DNA from: Pseudosulfitobacter pseudonitzschiae
GTDB lineage: Bacteria; Pseudomonadota; Alphaproteobacteria; Rhodobacterales; Rhodobacteraceae
Reading direction: 5' to 3'
Length of the DNA: 64,000 nt
Assembly (NCBI RefSeq): GCF_002222635.1
Contig: NZ_CP022415.1
Span: 1,364,001 to 1,428,000 of the forward strand
This document shows, piece after piece, positions 54,003-62,457 of this stretch (position 1 is its first letter; each line of letters opens with the position of its first letter). The translations under genes and the position numbers were made by a program. Under the pieces are notes generated by a model. The model was given only the letters and a program-made list of their open reading frames with translations, was not told where the DNA came from and made no database searches.

Positions 54003-55022
54003 TTAGGCCTCGTAGGTGTCGACGTAGGATGTGTCGACAAAGGTGTCGAGCGTGATCGCGGCATCGACCAGACCTTCGGACTGGAACCATTCCAACTGGT
54101 CCGTCAGCGAGGCCACGTTCATCTTGGCCCCTTCGTTCAGACGCATTGTGCCGTTGATGATCGACGGTGCCGCCTTTTCGCGGGGCTGGTCGGTGTAGAC
54201 GTATTTATGGATCAGATCGACCATCTGGTTCACCCCGTCCTCACCGCCGTCCTTGGCGATCATCGCGGCGTTGTAGTCGGCCACGCCCTTGGAAAATCCG
54301 GTCAGGAACGCTTGGGTCTGGTCGCGCTGGTTGTCGGCGTTGTCGGTCGAGGTGAAGACCGTGGTGACCTGATAATTCGGCAGATAGTCCGAGATATTGC
54401 CAATGATGTGAACCGCGCCCGAACCTGCCAGAGGCTTGGCGATATGGGGCACGATGGACCATGCGTCGATCTGGCCGGATTTCAGCGCGCCAATGATCGC
54501 GCCGACCTTTTGCAGCGGCGTGAACGACATCTCGATGCCCTCGGCGGCGGCAACTTTCGAGCCCATATAGTGGAACGACGAACCGGCGGTGGAAATGCCG
54601 AACTTCTTGCCCGCGAGACCCGCAGGTGAGGTCAGACCCGCCTGAAACGCCGCGTCCGAGGCCAGAATTTTCTGCCCGTCAATGCCCGGTTCTTCGGTCA
54701 GACCGCCGCCGATCACCTTGACCGCGCCCTTGTCGGCAAGCGAGATCAGACCGCCCGACACGGCTGTCACGGCATAATCGACATCGCCCGAGGCAATGGC
54801 CACGGCCATCGGCTGAGCGGCCTGAAAGAAGCGCAGTTCCACATCAAGGCCCGCCTCCTGGAAATAGCCACGCTCGACCGCGATAAAGCTGGCGGCATGC
54901 GAGGTGAAGCGCAGCGCGCCCACGACGATTTTTTTGTTCTGCGCAAGGGCAGGTGCGGCAAGGCCGGTGGCGGCGGCTGCCCCGATCAGACCTATTGTCT
55001 GGCGGCGGTTGAAGTTGATCAT
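54003..55022 (-). CDS. ABC transporter substrate-binding protein, TauA/SsuA/NMT1 type
   Basis: 339 residues from ATG 55022. A signal peptide (MINFNRRQTIGLIGAAAATGLAAPALAQ) carrying a twin-arginine-like RR, then KKIVVGALRFTSHAASFIAVERGYFQEAGLDVELR and a two-lobe binding fold. Members bind taurine, other sulfonates, nitrate or thiamine precursors. Ligand not evident. Confidence 0.88.
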   Translation of the reverse strand: MINFNRRQTIGLIGAAAATGLAAPALAQNKKIVVGALRFTSHAASFIAVERGYFQEAGLDVELRFFQAAQPMAVAIASGDVDYAVTAVSGGLISLADKGAVKVIGGGLTEEPGIDGQKILASDAAFQAGLTSPAGLAGKKFGISTAGSSFHYMGSKVAAAEGIEMSFTPLQKVGAIIGALKSGQIDAWSIVPHIAKPLAGSGAVHIIGNISDYLPNYQVTTVFTSTDNADNQRDQTQAFLTGFSKGVADYNAAMIAKDGGEDGVNQMVDLIHKYVYTDQPREKAAPSIINGTMRLNEGAKMNVASLTDQLEWFQSEGLVDAAITLDTFVDTSYVDTYEA

Positions 55023-55209
55023 CGTATCCTCCCTGAAGTGTATGATCGGTTTGCTTGGTGTTTCAGTGATCCAAGAAGCCGGAGTTTTCAAGGGTTCAGG
55101 GTGGAAAAGCCTCTGTGACGGGGTGTTAAAGGCCGCTGGCGCGTGGGGGCCGTGTCGGGGTAGCAGGGGCAAAGGCACCCGATGGCAGGCAGACAGCAAT
55201 GACCCGATC

Positions 55210-55638
55210 ATGACCGCGTATCTTGTTCTTTTCGCATCCGCACTGGTGGCTGCGACCATTCTGCCGATGCAATCCGAAGCGGTTTTGGTGGGGCTGTTGG
55301 TTGCGGGCAACCATCCCGTCGCGGCGCTGCTTCTGATGGCGACGGTCGGCAATGTGGCGGGCTCTGTCATTAACTGGGTTCTGGGCCGCTATCTGCTGCG
55401 GTTCAAAGACAGGCGGTGGTTTCCCACATCCGACAGACAGCTTGCGCGCGCCCAAGGCTGGTATCACCGCTATGGCCGCTGGTCGCTGCTGGGAAGTTGG
55501 CTGCCGGTGGTGGGCGATCCGCTGACGGTGGTTGCGGGGGTGATGCGCGAACCGTTCGGGTCGTTTCTGGCGCTGGTTACCCTTGCCAAGGGTGTCCGGT
55601 ATCTGGTGCTGGCGGCGCTAACGCTGGCGTGGCTTTGA
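55210..55638 (+). CDS. YqaA/DedA-type small membrane protein
   Basis: 142 residues from ATG 55210 (MTAYLVLFASALVAAT). Hydrophobic helices with the VGNVAGSVINWVLGRYL segment and WYHRYGRWSLLGSWLPVVGDPLTVVAG, the pattern of YqaA/SNARE-associated (DedA-like) proteins. Function is thought to be lipid or ion related. It stands alone; a longer frame upstream is not needed. Confidence 0.82.
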   Translation: MTAYLVLFASALVAATILPMQSEAVLVGLLVAGNHPVAALLLMATVGNVAGSVINWVLGRYLLRFKDRRWFPTSDRQLARAQGWYHRYGRWSLLGSWLPVVGDPLTVVAGVMREPFGSFLALVTLAKGVRYLVLAALTLAWL

Positions 55639-55693
55639 CGGCTACAGACATCCCGCAGGCAGGGCAGGCTTGACTCCAACTTGTTAATATATC

Positions 55694-55711
55694 ATCTCAT
55701 CATACCAGTTG
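55694..55711 (+). promoter_or_regulatory. 18-bp operator copy upstream of apnO
   Basis: ATCTCATCATACCAGTTG, the exact reverse complement of the site at 57311. It lies 27 bases before the apnO ATG. Confidence 0.75.
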
Positions 55712-55737
55712 GGATTTTGCACAAGAGGATCGAACAC

Positions 55738-56568
55738 ATGGCACAAAAAATCGCGTTGATGGGCGCAGGCGGCAAGATGGGCGTGCGCAGTGCGACGAAC
55801 CTTTTACAAACAGATTTTGACGTGGCCCACGTCGAGATTTCCGAAAGTGGTCGCGCGCGGCTGAAAGAGGCCATCGGCGTCGATTGTGTCCCTGTCGAAG
55901 AGGCGCTGAAGGGGGCCGATGTGGTGCTGCTGGCGGTGCCCGATACGGCGATCCGCGCGGTGGCCGCGTCGATCATCGACATGGTGCCCGCAGGTGCGAT
56001 CGTGATCTGTCTGGACGCGGCGGGGCCATTTGCGGGGCATCTGCCCAAGCGTGATGATGTCACTTACTTTGTCACGCACCCGTGCCATCCACCGATCTAC
56101 AATGACGAACAGACCGACGCCGGCCGCAAGGATTACTTTGGCGGCATTGCCGCGCAACAGGGCATTGTGAATGCGCTGATGCAGGGGCCGGAAGAGCACT
56201 ATGCGCTGGGTGAAAAAGTCGGGCGCGCGATCTATGCGCCGGTGGCCCGCAGTCACCGCGTCACCGTGGACCAGTTGGCGCTGCTTGAACCGGGATTGTC
56301 GGAAACCGTTTGCGCGTCGCTGCTGGACGTGATGCGCGAAGCGATGGACGAGGTCGTGCGGCGCGGCGTGCCAAAAGAGGCCGCGCGCGATTTTCTGTTG
56401 GGTCACATGAACATTCTGGGGGCCGTGATCTTTGACGAGGTCGACGGCGTGTTTTCGGATGCCTGCAACAAGGCGATCACATTCGGCAAGCCGATGCTGA
56501 TGCGTGACGACTGGAAGCGGGTGTTCGAACCGGACGAGATTGCCGCCAGCATCCAGCGCATCACCTGA
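55738..56568 (+). CDS. apnO: D-apionate oxidoisomerase-like protein
   Basis: 276 residues from ATG 55738. A Rossmann domain (ALMGAGGKMGVRSATNLL), then a phosphogluconate-dehydrogenase-like C-terminal domain (GHMNILGAVIFDEVDGVFSDACNKA). This architecture and the neighbours (a second DUF1537 kinase and a RuBisCO-like protein) match ApnO, which turns D-apionate into 3-oxo-isoapionate by oxidation with hydroxymethyl migration. A good ribosome binding site (AAGAGGA) precedes the ATG. Start of its own unit; the next gene is convergent. Confidence 0.85.
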   Translation: MAQKIALMGAGGKMGVRSATNLLQTDFDVAHVEISESGRARLKEAIGVDCVPVEEALKGADVVLLAVPDTAIRAVAASIIDMVPAGAIVICLDAAGPFAGHLPKRDDVTYFVTHPCHPPIYNDEQTDAGRKDYFGGIAAQQGIVNALMQGPEEHYALGEKVGRAIYAPVARSHRVTVDQLALLEPGLSETVCASLLDVMREAMDEVVRRGVPKEAARDFLLGHMNILGAVIFDEVDGVFSDACNKAITFGKPMLMRDDWKRVFEPDEIAASIQRIT

Positions 56569-56571
56569 ATG

Positions 56572-57285
56572 TCAGTCGCGCTGTTTCAATCCGGCAGAGC
56601 GGTCAAGGTGTGTGGCCATATGGGCCACCGCCGCCTGCGCGTCCTGCGCGTCGATGGCGGCGACAATCTGGCGGTGTTCGGACAGCGTGGTGTCCTCATG
56701 CCCCGACCAGTGCAACAAGGCACCGTGGTTGTGGAAAATCCATTTCAGCATCGCGTCGGCCAGCGCCGTGATGACCGGATTGCCCGCAATTGCGATGATG
56801 CGCGCGTGAAAGGCGATGTCGGCGGCGACAAAGTCGTCCGGTTGGTCACGGGCGGCGGCCTGCATGGCGATCAGATGGTGCAGGGCGGTCAGGTCTTCGC
56901 TGCTGCGTTGCAGGGCTGCGACGCGGACAAGCCCCAGTTCGAACATGCGCCGCGCGTCTTTGAGGTGGCCCAGGTTTTCCGGCGCGACCGACAGCAGCGT
57001 TTGCGCCATACCGTCCAGTTGCGCCAGCGCGCTTTGCGGGGTGATCGCGTTGACGCGGCTGCGTTCGCCGTGGCTGACCGTGATCAGCCCCATCGTGTTG
57101 AGCGTTTGCAAGGCCTCGCGCACAACTGGGCGGCCGACGCCGAAACGGTCCATCAGCGCACGTTCCGACGGCATCGGATCGCCCGGTGCCACGGCCCCTT
57201 CGACGATCATCGTGTGCAGACGGTCGAACACTTCATCCGAGAGTTTACGGCGCGGGATCGGGTCTGTGGGTGTAGGTGTGGACAT
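56572..57285 (-). CDS. GntR family regulator, FCD (NanR-like) subgroup
   Basis: 237 residues from ATG 57285. Winged-helix domain at about 15-80 (RRKLSDEVFDRLHTMIVEGAV, PSERALMDRFGVGRPVVREALQTL), and an FCD effector domain at about 95-225, with the metal histidines in RMFELGL, DIAFHARIIAIAGN and HRQIVAAI. NanR-type regulators bind GGTATA-like repeats. All five TGGTAT-containing sites in the window are candidate targets. It is the only GntR gene seen here. Confidence 0.9.
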   Translation of the reverse strand: MSTPTPTDPIPRRKLSDEVFDRLHTMIVEGAVAPGDPMPSERALMDRFGVGRPVVREALQTLNTMGLITVSHGERSRVNAITPQSALAQLDGMAQTLLSVAPENLGHLKDARRMFELGLVRVAALQRSSEDLTALHHLIAMQAAARDQPDDFVAADIAFHARIIAIAGNPVITALADAMLKWIFHNHGALLHWSGHEDTTLSEHRQIVAAIDAQDAQAAVAHMATHLDRSAGLKQRD

Positions 57286-57310
57286 GGCGGCCTTGGTGTT
57301 CTGGGTGCTG

Positions 57311-57328
57311 CAACTGGTATGATGAGAT
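57311..57328 (-). promoter_or_regulatory. 18-bp operator copy between gntR and oiaK
   Basis: CAACTGGTATGATGAGAT lies 26 bases from the gntR start and six bases before the oiaK start, so it could control both genes and would cover the oiaK ribosome binding region. Confidence 0.75.
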
Positions 57329-57333
57329 AAGCG

Positions 57334-58674
57334 ATGAATGGTCAAGTCCTGGATGGTCCGGTATTGGCGTGGCTGGGGGATGATTTCACCGGTGCCGCGG
57401 CAGTGATGGAGGTTCTGGCTTTTGCGGGGCTGCCGGTGACGCTGTTCCTGACGCCCCCTGATGCGGCGCGTCTGGCGCAGTTTCCGAACCTGAAGGGCAT
57501 CGGGATCGCCAGCATGGCGCGGACGCAATCGCCTGACTGGATGGAGGCGCATTTGCCCGCCTTGTATGACGCTCTGGATGCAACGGGGGCGGCGCTGGTA
57601 CAGTACAAGGTGTGTTCGACGCTGGATTCCGCCCCGCATGTGGGCAGCATCGGGCGGGCAATGAAGATCGGGCAGGCACAGTTTGGCGGAGCGGTTCCGG
57701 TGGTGGTCGCGGCACCGCAGATGCGGCGGTATCAGGCCTTTGGCCAGTTGTTTGCGGGGACAGAGGCGGGGGTATTCCGGCTGGACCGTCATCCGGTGAT
57801 GTCGCGCCATCCGGTCACCCCGATGCACGAGGCCGACGTGGCGCGGCATCTGGCGGCGCAGACGGATATGCCGCTGGGCTGTCTGGACCTTGAGGTGCTG
57901 TATGATGCGGCGCGGGCCGATGCGGCCTTGGTCGCGGGGCAAGGTGTGACGGTGGATATGATCGGCCCGGCGGATGAGATCGCCGTGGGGCGGTTGTTGT
58001 GGGAAAACCGCAGCGCGCACCGGTTTGTCGTGGGATCGCAGGGCACGGCCTATGCGCTGGTTGCGTATTTTCGGGCTCAGGGGTGGTTGCCTGCGGCCAC
58101 GCCGGTTGCGGGGCTGGGGCGGGTTGCGCGGATGGCTGTAGTTTCGGGTTCGGTGTCGCCCACGACGGCGGACCAGATTGCATGGGCTTGCGACAACGGC
58201 TTTGCGGGAATTGCGTTTGATGTGCTGGCGGCCTGTGGCGGCGGGTTGGACCGCGCCGAACAGGAAGCCGTGGATGCGGGTCTGGCCGCTTTGGATGCTG
58301 GACAAGTGCCGTTGATCTATACGGCCAAGGGGCCGGATGATCCGGCTGTTGCGGCCCTGCGCATGGCGGCGGGGCCGGATTTGCCTGCGGTCAACGACCG
58401 TATTGGCGCAGCACTGGGACGGGTTCTGCGCGCGCTGATCGAACGCGGTGGGCTGGGCCGAGCAGTGGTGTCGGGGGGTGACACCTCGGGGCATGTGTGC
58501 ACCGCTTTAGGCATCGACGCGCTGACGGCGGTGGCACCGACGATTGCGGGGGCCGCGATTTGTCGGGCCCATGCGACGGGTGCGATGGACGGGCTGCATC
58601 TGGCGCTGAAGGGCGGGCAGATGGGCAGCCGCGATTATTTTGGATGGGTTCGGGACGGAGGCGGCGCGCGATGA
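57334..58674 (+). CDS. oiaK: 3-oxo-isoapionate kinase-like (DUF1537)
   Basis: 446 residues. N-terminal LAWLGDDFTGAAAVMEVLAFAG with the DDFTGAA family motif, and a C-terminal ATP-binding region (VVSGGDTSGHVCTALGI). In the apionate pathway this kinase phosphorylates 3-oxo-isoapionate at O4. Only weakly similar to the otnK gene in the same window, so the two are specialised paralogues. It is divergent from gntR and overlaps the next gene by four bases. Confidence 0.83.
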   Translation: MNGQVLDGPVLAWLGDDFTGAAAVMEVLAFAGLPVTLFLTPPDAARLAQFPNLKGIGIASMARTQSPDWMEAHLPALYDALDATGAALVQYKVCSTLDSAPHVGSIGRAMKIGQAQFGGAVPVVVAAPQMRRYQAFGQLFAGTEAGVFRLDRHPVMSRHPVTPMHEADVARHLAAQTDMPLGCLDLEVLYDAARADAALVAGQGVTVDMIGPADEIAVGRLLWENRSAHRFVVGSQGTAYALVAYFRAQGWLPAATPVAGLGRVARMAVVSGSVSPTTADQIAWACDNGFAGIAFDVLAACGGGLDRAEQEAVDAGLAALDAGQVPLIYTAKGPDDPAVAALRMAAGPDLPAVNDRIGAALGRVLRALIERGGLGRAVVSGGDTSGHVCTALGIDALTAVAPTIAGAAICRAHATGAMDGLHLALKGGQMGSRDYFGWVRDGGGAR

Positions 58675-59930
58675 CACGGTTGCAAGCGACATATGAAATT
58701 GAAAGCCCCGTGGGCGTGGCCCGTGCTGCGGGCGTGATAGCGGGCGAACAGTCGACTGGAACCTTTATCCGGCTGGCGTCCGAAACCGATGATTTGCGCA
58801 CACGCTCTGCCGCGCGGGTCGAAGCGGTCGAGGTCACCGGCGCTGCCGACCATCCGGCGTTGCCCTGTCGGCTTGCGGCGGACCGCTATGAACAGGGGCG
58901 TATCACGCTCAGCTGGCCGGTCGAGACCTTCGGCCCGTCGCTGCCTAATATTCTGGCCACGGTGGCGGGAAACCTGTTCGAACTGGCCGAGGTTTCAGCG
59001 ATCCGGCTGCTGTCGCTGGACATTCCCGACAGCATTGCCGCCGCCTGTCCGGGCCCGCAGTTCGGCGTTGCGGGCACGCGGGCGCTGATGGGGGTGGCAT
59101 CGGGGCCGATGATCGGCACCATCGTCAAGCCGAGCGTGGGGTTGAGCGCGCAAGAAACCGCCACGCTGGCCGGTGATCTGGCGCGGGCGGGGATTGATTT
59201 CATCAAGGATGACGAATTGCAGGGCAATGGCCCCGCCTGTCCGCTGTCGGATCGCGCACGGCTGGTGATGCAGGTGCTGGACGATGCCGCACAGGTGACG
59301 GGGCGCAAGGCGATGTATGCGTTCAACATCACCGACGAGATCACCGATATGTGGCGGCATCTGGAGATGCTGGAGCGGTTGGGCGCGAGTTGTGCGATGG
59401 TGTCGCTGAATTCGATCGGGCTGGCCGGATTGCGGGCGGTGCGGGATCGTTCGCCGCTGCCGATCCACGCGCATCGCAACGGGTGGGGGTTGATGTCCCG
59501 CTCGCCGCATATTGGCATCGCGTTTCCTGCGATGCAAAAACTGTGGCGGCTGGCGGGGGCGGATCATTTGCATGTGAACGGATTGGCCAGCAAGTTTACC
59601 GAACCCGACGCCGTGGTGATCGAGGCAGCGCGCAGCGTTCAGGCTCCGGTATCGGTGGACCATGCGCATGGCGCCTTGCCGGTGTTTTCATCGGGGCAGA
59701 CGCCGTGGCAGGTGGCGCCAAGTGCGCAGGCTTTGGGCAATGATGATTTCCTGATGTGCGCGGGCGGCGGTATCATGAGCCATCCCGATGGCCCTGCGGC
59801 GGGAATTGCCGCGTTTCGACAGGCTGCGGCAGCACAGGCGCAGGGGGTCAATGTGCGGACCTATGCGGCGGATCATCCCGAACTGGCCGCGGCGCTGGAT
59901 ACCTTTGAGGGTGCCGTGACACGCGGTTGA
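58671..59930 (+). CDS. RuBisCO-like protein of the apionate pathway (OiaX or OiaT)
   Basis: 419 residues with a RuBisCO large-chain barrel. Visible RuBisCO landmarks: K153 in IVKPSVGLS (place of Rubisco K175), the metal-carbamate motif IKDDE at 178-182 with K179, D181 and E182, HAH at 266-268 (H294 region), HVNGLASKF at 301-309 with a lysine at the loop-6 place, and GGGI near 365. Two RLPs act in apionate catabolism: a decarboxylase (OiaX, gives L-erythrulose 1-phosphate) and a transcarboxylase/hydrolase (OiaT, gives 3-phosphoglycerate and glycolate). Sequence by eye does not decide between them. Confidence 0.85.
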   Translation: MTRLQATYEIESPVGVARAAGVIAGEQSTGTFIRLASETDDLRTRSAARVEAVEVTGAADHPALPCRLAADRYEQGRITLSWPVETFGPSLPNILATVAGNLFELAEVSAIRLLSLDIPDSIAAACPGPQFGVAGTRALMGVASGPMIGTIVKPSVGLSAQETATLAGDLARAGIDFIKDDELQGNGPACPLSDRARLVMQVLDDAAQVTGRKAMYAFNITDEITDMWRHLEMLERLGASCAMVSLNSIGLAGLRAVRDRSPLPIHAHRNGWGLMSRSPHIGIAFPAMQKLWRLAGADHLHVNGLASKFTEPDAVVIEAARSVQAPVSVDHAHGALPVFSSGQTPWQVAPSAQALGNDDFLMCAGGGIMSHPDGPAAGIAAFRQAAAAQAQGVNVRTYAADHPELAAALDTFEGAVTRG

Positions 59931-59955
59931 CATGGGCGGGAATTGTCGCGACACG

Positions 59956-59967
59956 TTGGTATACCAA
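59956..59967 (+). promoter_or_regulatory. GntR-type operator TTGGTATACCAA
   Basis: A perfect 12-bp palindrome with the TGGTATACCA core, 23 bases before the 2-hydroxyacid dehydrogenase ATG and 26 bases after the RLP stop. Confidence 0.75.
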
Positions 59968-59990
59968 ATTACACCTCAGGAGTTGCCACC

Positions 59991-60929
59991 ATGTCTGCCA
60001 TCCTTGCCGTCGGGCCCTATACCGAAGCCGAGCGCGAAGCGTTCAAAGCGGAACTGCAACCGACATTTATCGGCACCCGCGCCGAACTGGACGCGCTGGA
60101 CGATACCGCCTGTGCTGCGGTCAGGGCGATTGCCTATAAGGGGCACCGGCCCTTTGGTGCCGAGGAAATGGACCGGTTCGCGAACCTTGGCGTGGTTGCG
60201 AATTTTGGTGTGGGATACGACGCGATCGACGTCGGTGCCGCGTCCGAGCGCGGGATCAAGGTGACCAACACGCCCGACGTGCTGAACGACGATGTGGCCG
60301 ATCTGGCGATTGCCATGTGGCTGATGCAGGCCCGCGAAATGCGACAGGCCGAGGCATGGGTGCGCGACGGATCGTGGGCCGAAAAGGGATCGGCGCCCCT
60401 GAACCGCAAGGTCAGCGGCGGCACTGTGGGCATCATGGGCATGGGCCGTATCGGCCGCGACATCGCTGACCGTCTGGCGGCGTTCAAGACCGAAGTCCAC
60501 TATCACGCGCGGTCGGAAAAAGACACGCCGGGCTGGACCTATCATGCCGATCCGGTGGCACTGGCGCAGGCCGTGGATTATCTGTTCATTGCCTTGGTCG
60601 GCGGCCCCGAGACCGAGAAATATGTGTCGAAAGAGGTGATCGCGGCGCTGGGTGAACGCGGTGTTATCATCAACATTTCACGCGGCACCACCATCGACGA
60701 AGAGGCGATGCTGGACGCGCTGGAAAGCGGTGCAATCGCCGGTGCCGGTCTGGATGTGTTCGTGGGAGAGCCGAAGGTGAACCCGCGTTTTCTGAAGCTG
60801 GACAACGTGGTGCTGCAACCGCATCAGGGGTCGGCCACGCATGAAACCCGCGCGGCAATGGCCAAGCTGCAGCGCGACAATGTGGCGGCGCATCTGGCGG
60901 GGAATGACCTGCTGACGCCGGTGAATTGA
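59991..60929 (+). CDS. D-isomer 2-hydroxyacid dehydrogenase (glyoxylate/hydroxypyruvate reductase-like)
   Basis: 312 residues. NAD(P) motif GIMGMGRIGRDIA at about 160-172, the catalytic Arg in NISRGTTIDEEAM, Glu in VFVGEPKVNP and His in LQPHQGSATHE. It would reduce glyoxylate or hydroxypyruvate. Downstream of the RLP and with its own TGGTATACCA operator; it could recycle the C2 unit (glyoxylate/glycolate) if the RLP is OiaT. GGAG lies before the ATG. Confidence 0.87.
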   Translation: MSAILAVGPYTEAEREAFKAELQPTFIGTRAELDALDDTACAAVRAIAYKGHRPFGAEEMDRFANLGVVANFGVGYDAIDVGAASERGIKVTNTPDVLNDDVADLAIAMWLMQAREMRQAEAWVRDGSWAEKGSAPLNRKVSGGTVGIMGMGRIGRDIADRLAAFKTEVHYHARSEKDTPGWTYHADPVALAQAVDYLFIALVGGPETEKYVSKEVIAALGERGVIINISRGTTIDEEAMLDALESGAIAGAGLDVFVGEPKVNPRFLKLDNVVLQPHQGSATHETRAAMAKLQRDNVAAHLAGNDLLTPVN

Positions 60930-61748
60930 AGCCAGGATATATGAGGCGGGGGCGGGATGGACCTGCCCTCGGAGGGATACGGGGCGGGCGTTGGTTCGCC
61001 ACGCGGTGAATGGCAGAATTGAAGGCTAGGGTGACAGATGCTGCGCGGCGTACGAAAGTCTGTTCTTAATATCCGAGCGAGAGCGTCAGCCGGATAGTTA
61101 CGGAACAAGCTATGAAGAGCATCGTGGAAAAAGTTCTGGCCACTAAGGTCCGGTCTGGGGCTGAAATTGGCGTTGATGTGTTGAAAGACACAAAGAATAG
61201 CCATCTCATTTTTTGAAGTTCCAGTCGGAATATCGCCAAGAAAAGAGTTCAACGGACTAACAACAGCAAGCGATCCACCAAATGCACGCAAAGGCGGGGC
61301 GTCCGAATATGGTTGTTCGATAACAACGCCTGATGGTGTGGTCTATCACTCTCTACAAACGCATCTGGACGTTGCTGGCTGGAAAAAAGACATAGAGTTC
61401 GGTGCAAGTCAGAAGTACATTTCTCCCGGCAAAGTTAAACGGCGAAGTTTATCGTCGATGGGTTTCGGAGTTACCTACTTTCAGAATGTGATATTGAGTT
61501 TTTCTAACGCCGTATGATGACGCCAAGCGTGATCAGAGCCCGTGATTTCTGTCTGCTCTCTAAGTGCAGCCGCCTTGGTGTTTATATCGTGAATGCCAGT
61601 TCCGTCCCGCCCTGCCACTCTTCAAACAGAAATACCACACGATGCACAACCGCAATGTGAAAGCTGTCTTTCGCAGCGGCATGGGGATCAATAAAAATCT
61701 TGTTCCGCCATGTTGAAAGACGACGCAGAGATCTTGATTGTGCCAGCT
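60930..61748. other. Long sparse stretch with one startless frame
   Basis: About 820 bases between the 2-hydroxyacid dehydrogenase and tetR. GC is clearly lower from about 61090. One frame (61185-61517) is open for 110 codons but has no start and no family. No RNA gene seen. Confidence 0.5.
61185..61517 (+). pseudogene. Startless 110-codon frame of unknown origin
   Basis: Open from a TGA at 61182 to TGA at 61515. It includes ISFFEVPVGISPRKEFNGL, GCSITTPDGVVYHSLQ and YISPGKVKRRSLSSMGFG. There is no upstream ATG in frame. It may be the tail of a degraded gene, or an accident of low-GC DNA. Confidence 0.2.
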
Positions 61749-62396
61749 TCAGCTCTCAAATCCAGCAGCGCAAAAGCGAACAAGGTGGTCGAACTGAACA
61801 TCCTCTGTCGATCTTCTCGCGCCCAAGGCGCAGATACGATCTCTGGAAGTCAGCAGTGCAAGCATGGCTGAGACGGAAAAAACAAACCCTTCGGCCACCT
61901 GTTGTTTGGACATATGCGGCAGCCTTGCGTGGATTTCCCCGATGAAAACGGTTGCGGTCGGGTCAAAATATTGCGCTGAAATTTCCCGCCAGCGGTCATC
62001 CACCGACACGAACGCAATCAGGCGTGCATAATTGCGCCAACGTCCTTCTTCTGCAGACAGCGCGAAAAAGGGCCGCATGAAGGCATCCAGAACGCGTTCC
62101 AGGGTCGGGACACCTGTGCGCTTTGCCTGTTCGAGCGCCTCCAGACGCGCGCGCGACAAGGCTTCTGCGCGGCGTGCCACGGTCTGGTGAAATAGGGCCT
62201 CTTTTCCGCCACCGTGATGGTGGATCGTGCCGATCGGCTCGCCAGCCTCGGTCGCGATATCGCGGATCGTTGCCCCATCGAATCCGCGGTTGGCAAATAC
62301 CGACTCCGCCGCGTCAAGAACACGCTCGCGTGTCGCAAGAGACCGCTTGGAAGGCGCTCTTTTTCTTTTGGTGTCAGTACCTTGGTTTCCTTTCAT
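61749..62396 (-). CDS. TetR family transcriptional regulator
   Basis: 215 residues. N-terminal helix-turn-helix at about 20-65 (RERVLDAAESVFANRGFDGATIRDIATEAGEPIGTIHHHGGGKEALF), typical TetR, then a variable ligand domain. Divergent from the monooxygenase gene with 61 bases between, so it most likely represses the FMO-transporter pair through the palindrome at 62418. Confidence 0.92.
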   Translation of the reverse strand: MKGNQGTDTKRKRAPSKRSLATRERVLDAAESVFANRGFDGATIRDIATEAGEPIGTIHHHGGGKEALFHQTVARRAEALSRARLEALEQAKRTGVPTLERVLDAFMRPFFALSAEEGRWRNYARLIAFVSVDDRWREISAQYFDPTATVFIGEIHARLPHMSKQQVAEGFVFSVSAMLALLTSRDRICALGARRSTEDVQFDHLVRFCAAGFES

Positions 62397-62417
62397 TATT
62401 TGATGTTGCCTTATTTA

Positions 62418-62429
62418 GAACATTTGTTC
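62418..62429. promoter_or_regulatory. Palindrome in tetR-FMO gap
   Basis: GAACA-TT-TGTTC, 5-bp arms, in the short AT-rich divergent gap. Candidate TetR operator. Confidence 0.55.
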
Positions 62430-62457
62430 AATTTAAAAAGTAATATGGGAGGAATTT

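Noticed and set aside
52368-55022. Calling the TauABC/SsuABC-type importer a taurine or apionate transporter
   Set aside because: The family covers many ligands and no residue pattern visible here fixes one.
57286-58494. Upstream extension of the GntR frame across oiaK
   Set aside because: The frame stays open only because oiaK is GC-rich; the GntR family start is at 57285.
60824-61291. 155-codon minus-strand frame after the 2-hydroxyacid dehydrogenase
   Set aside because: Starts in low-GC DNA and overlaps the antisense of the dehydrogenase; no family features and weak start.
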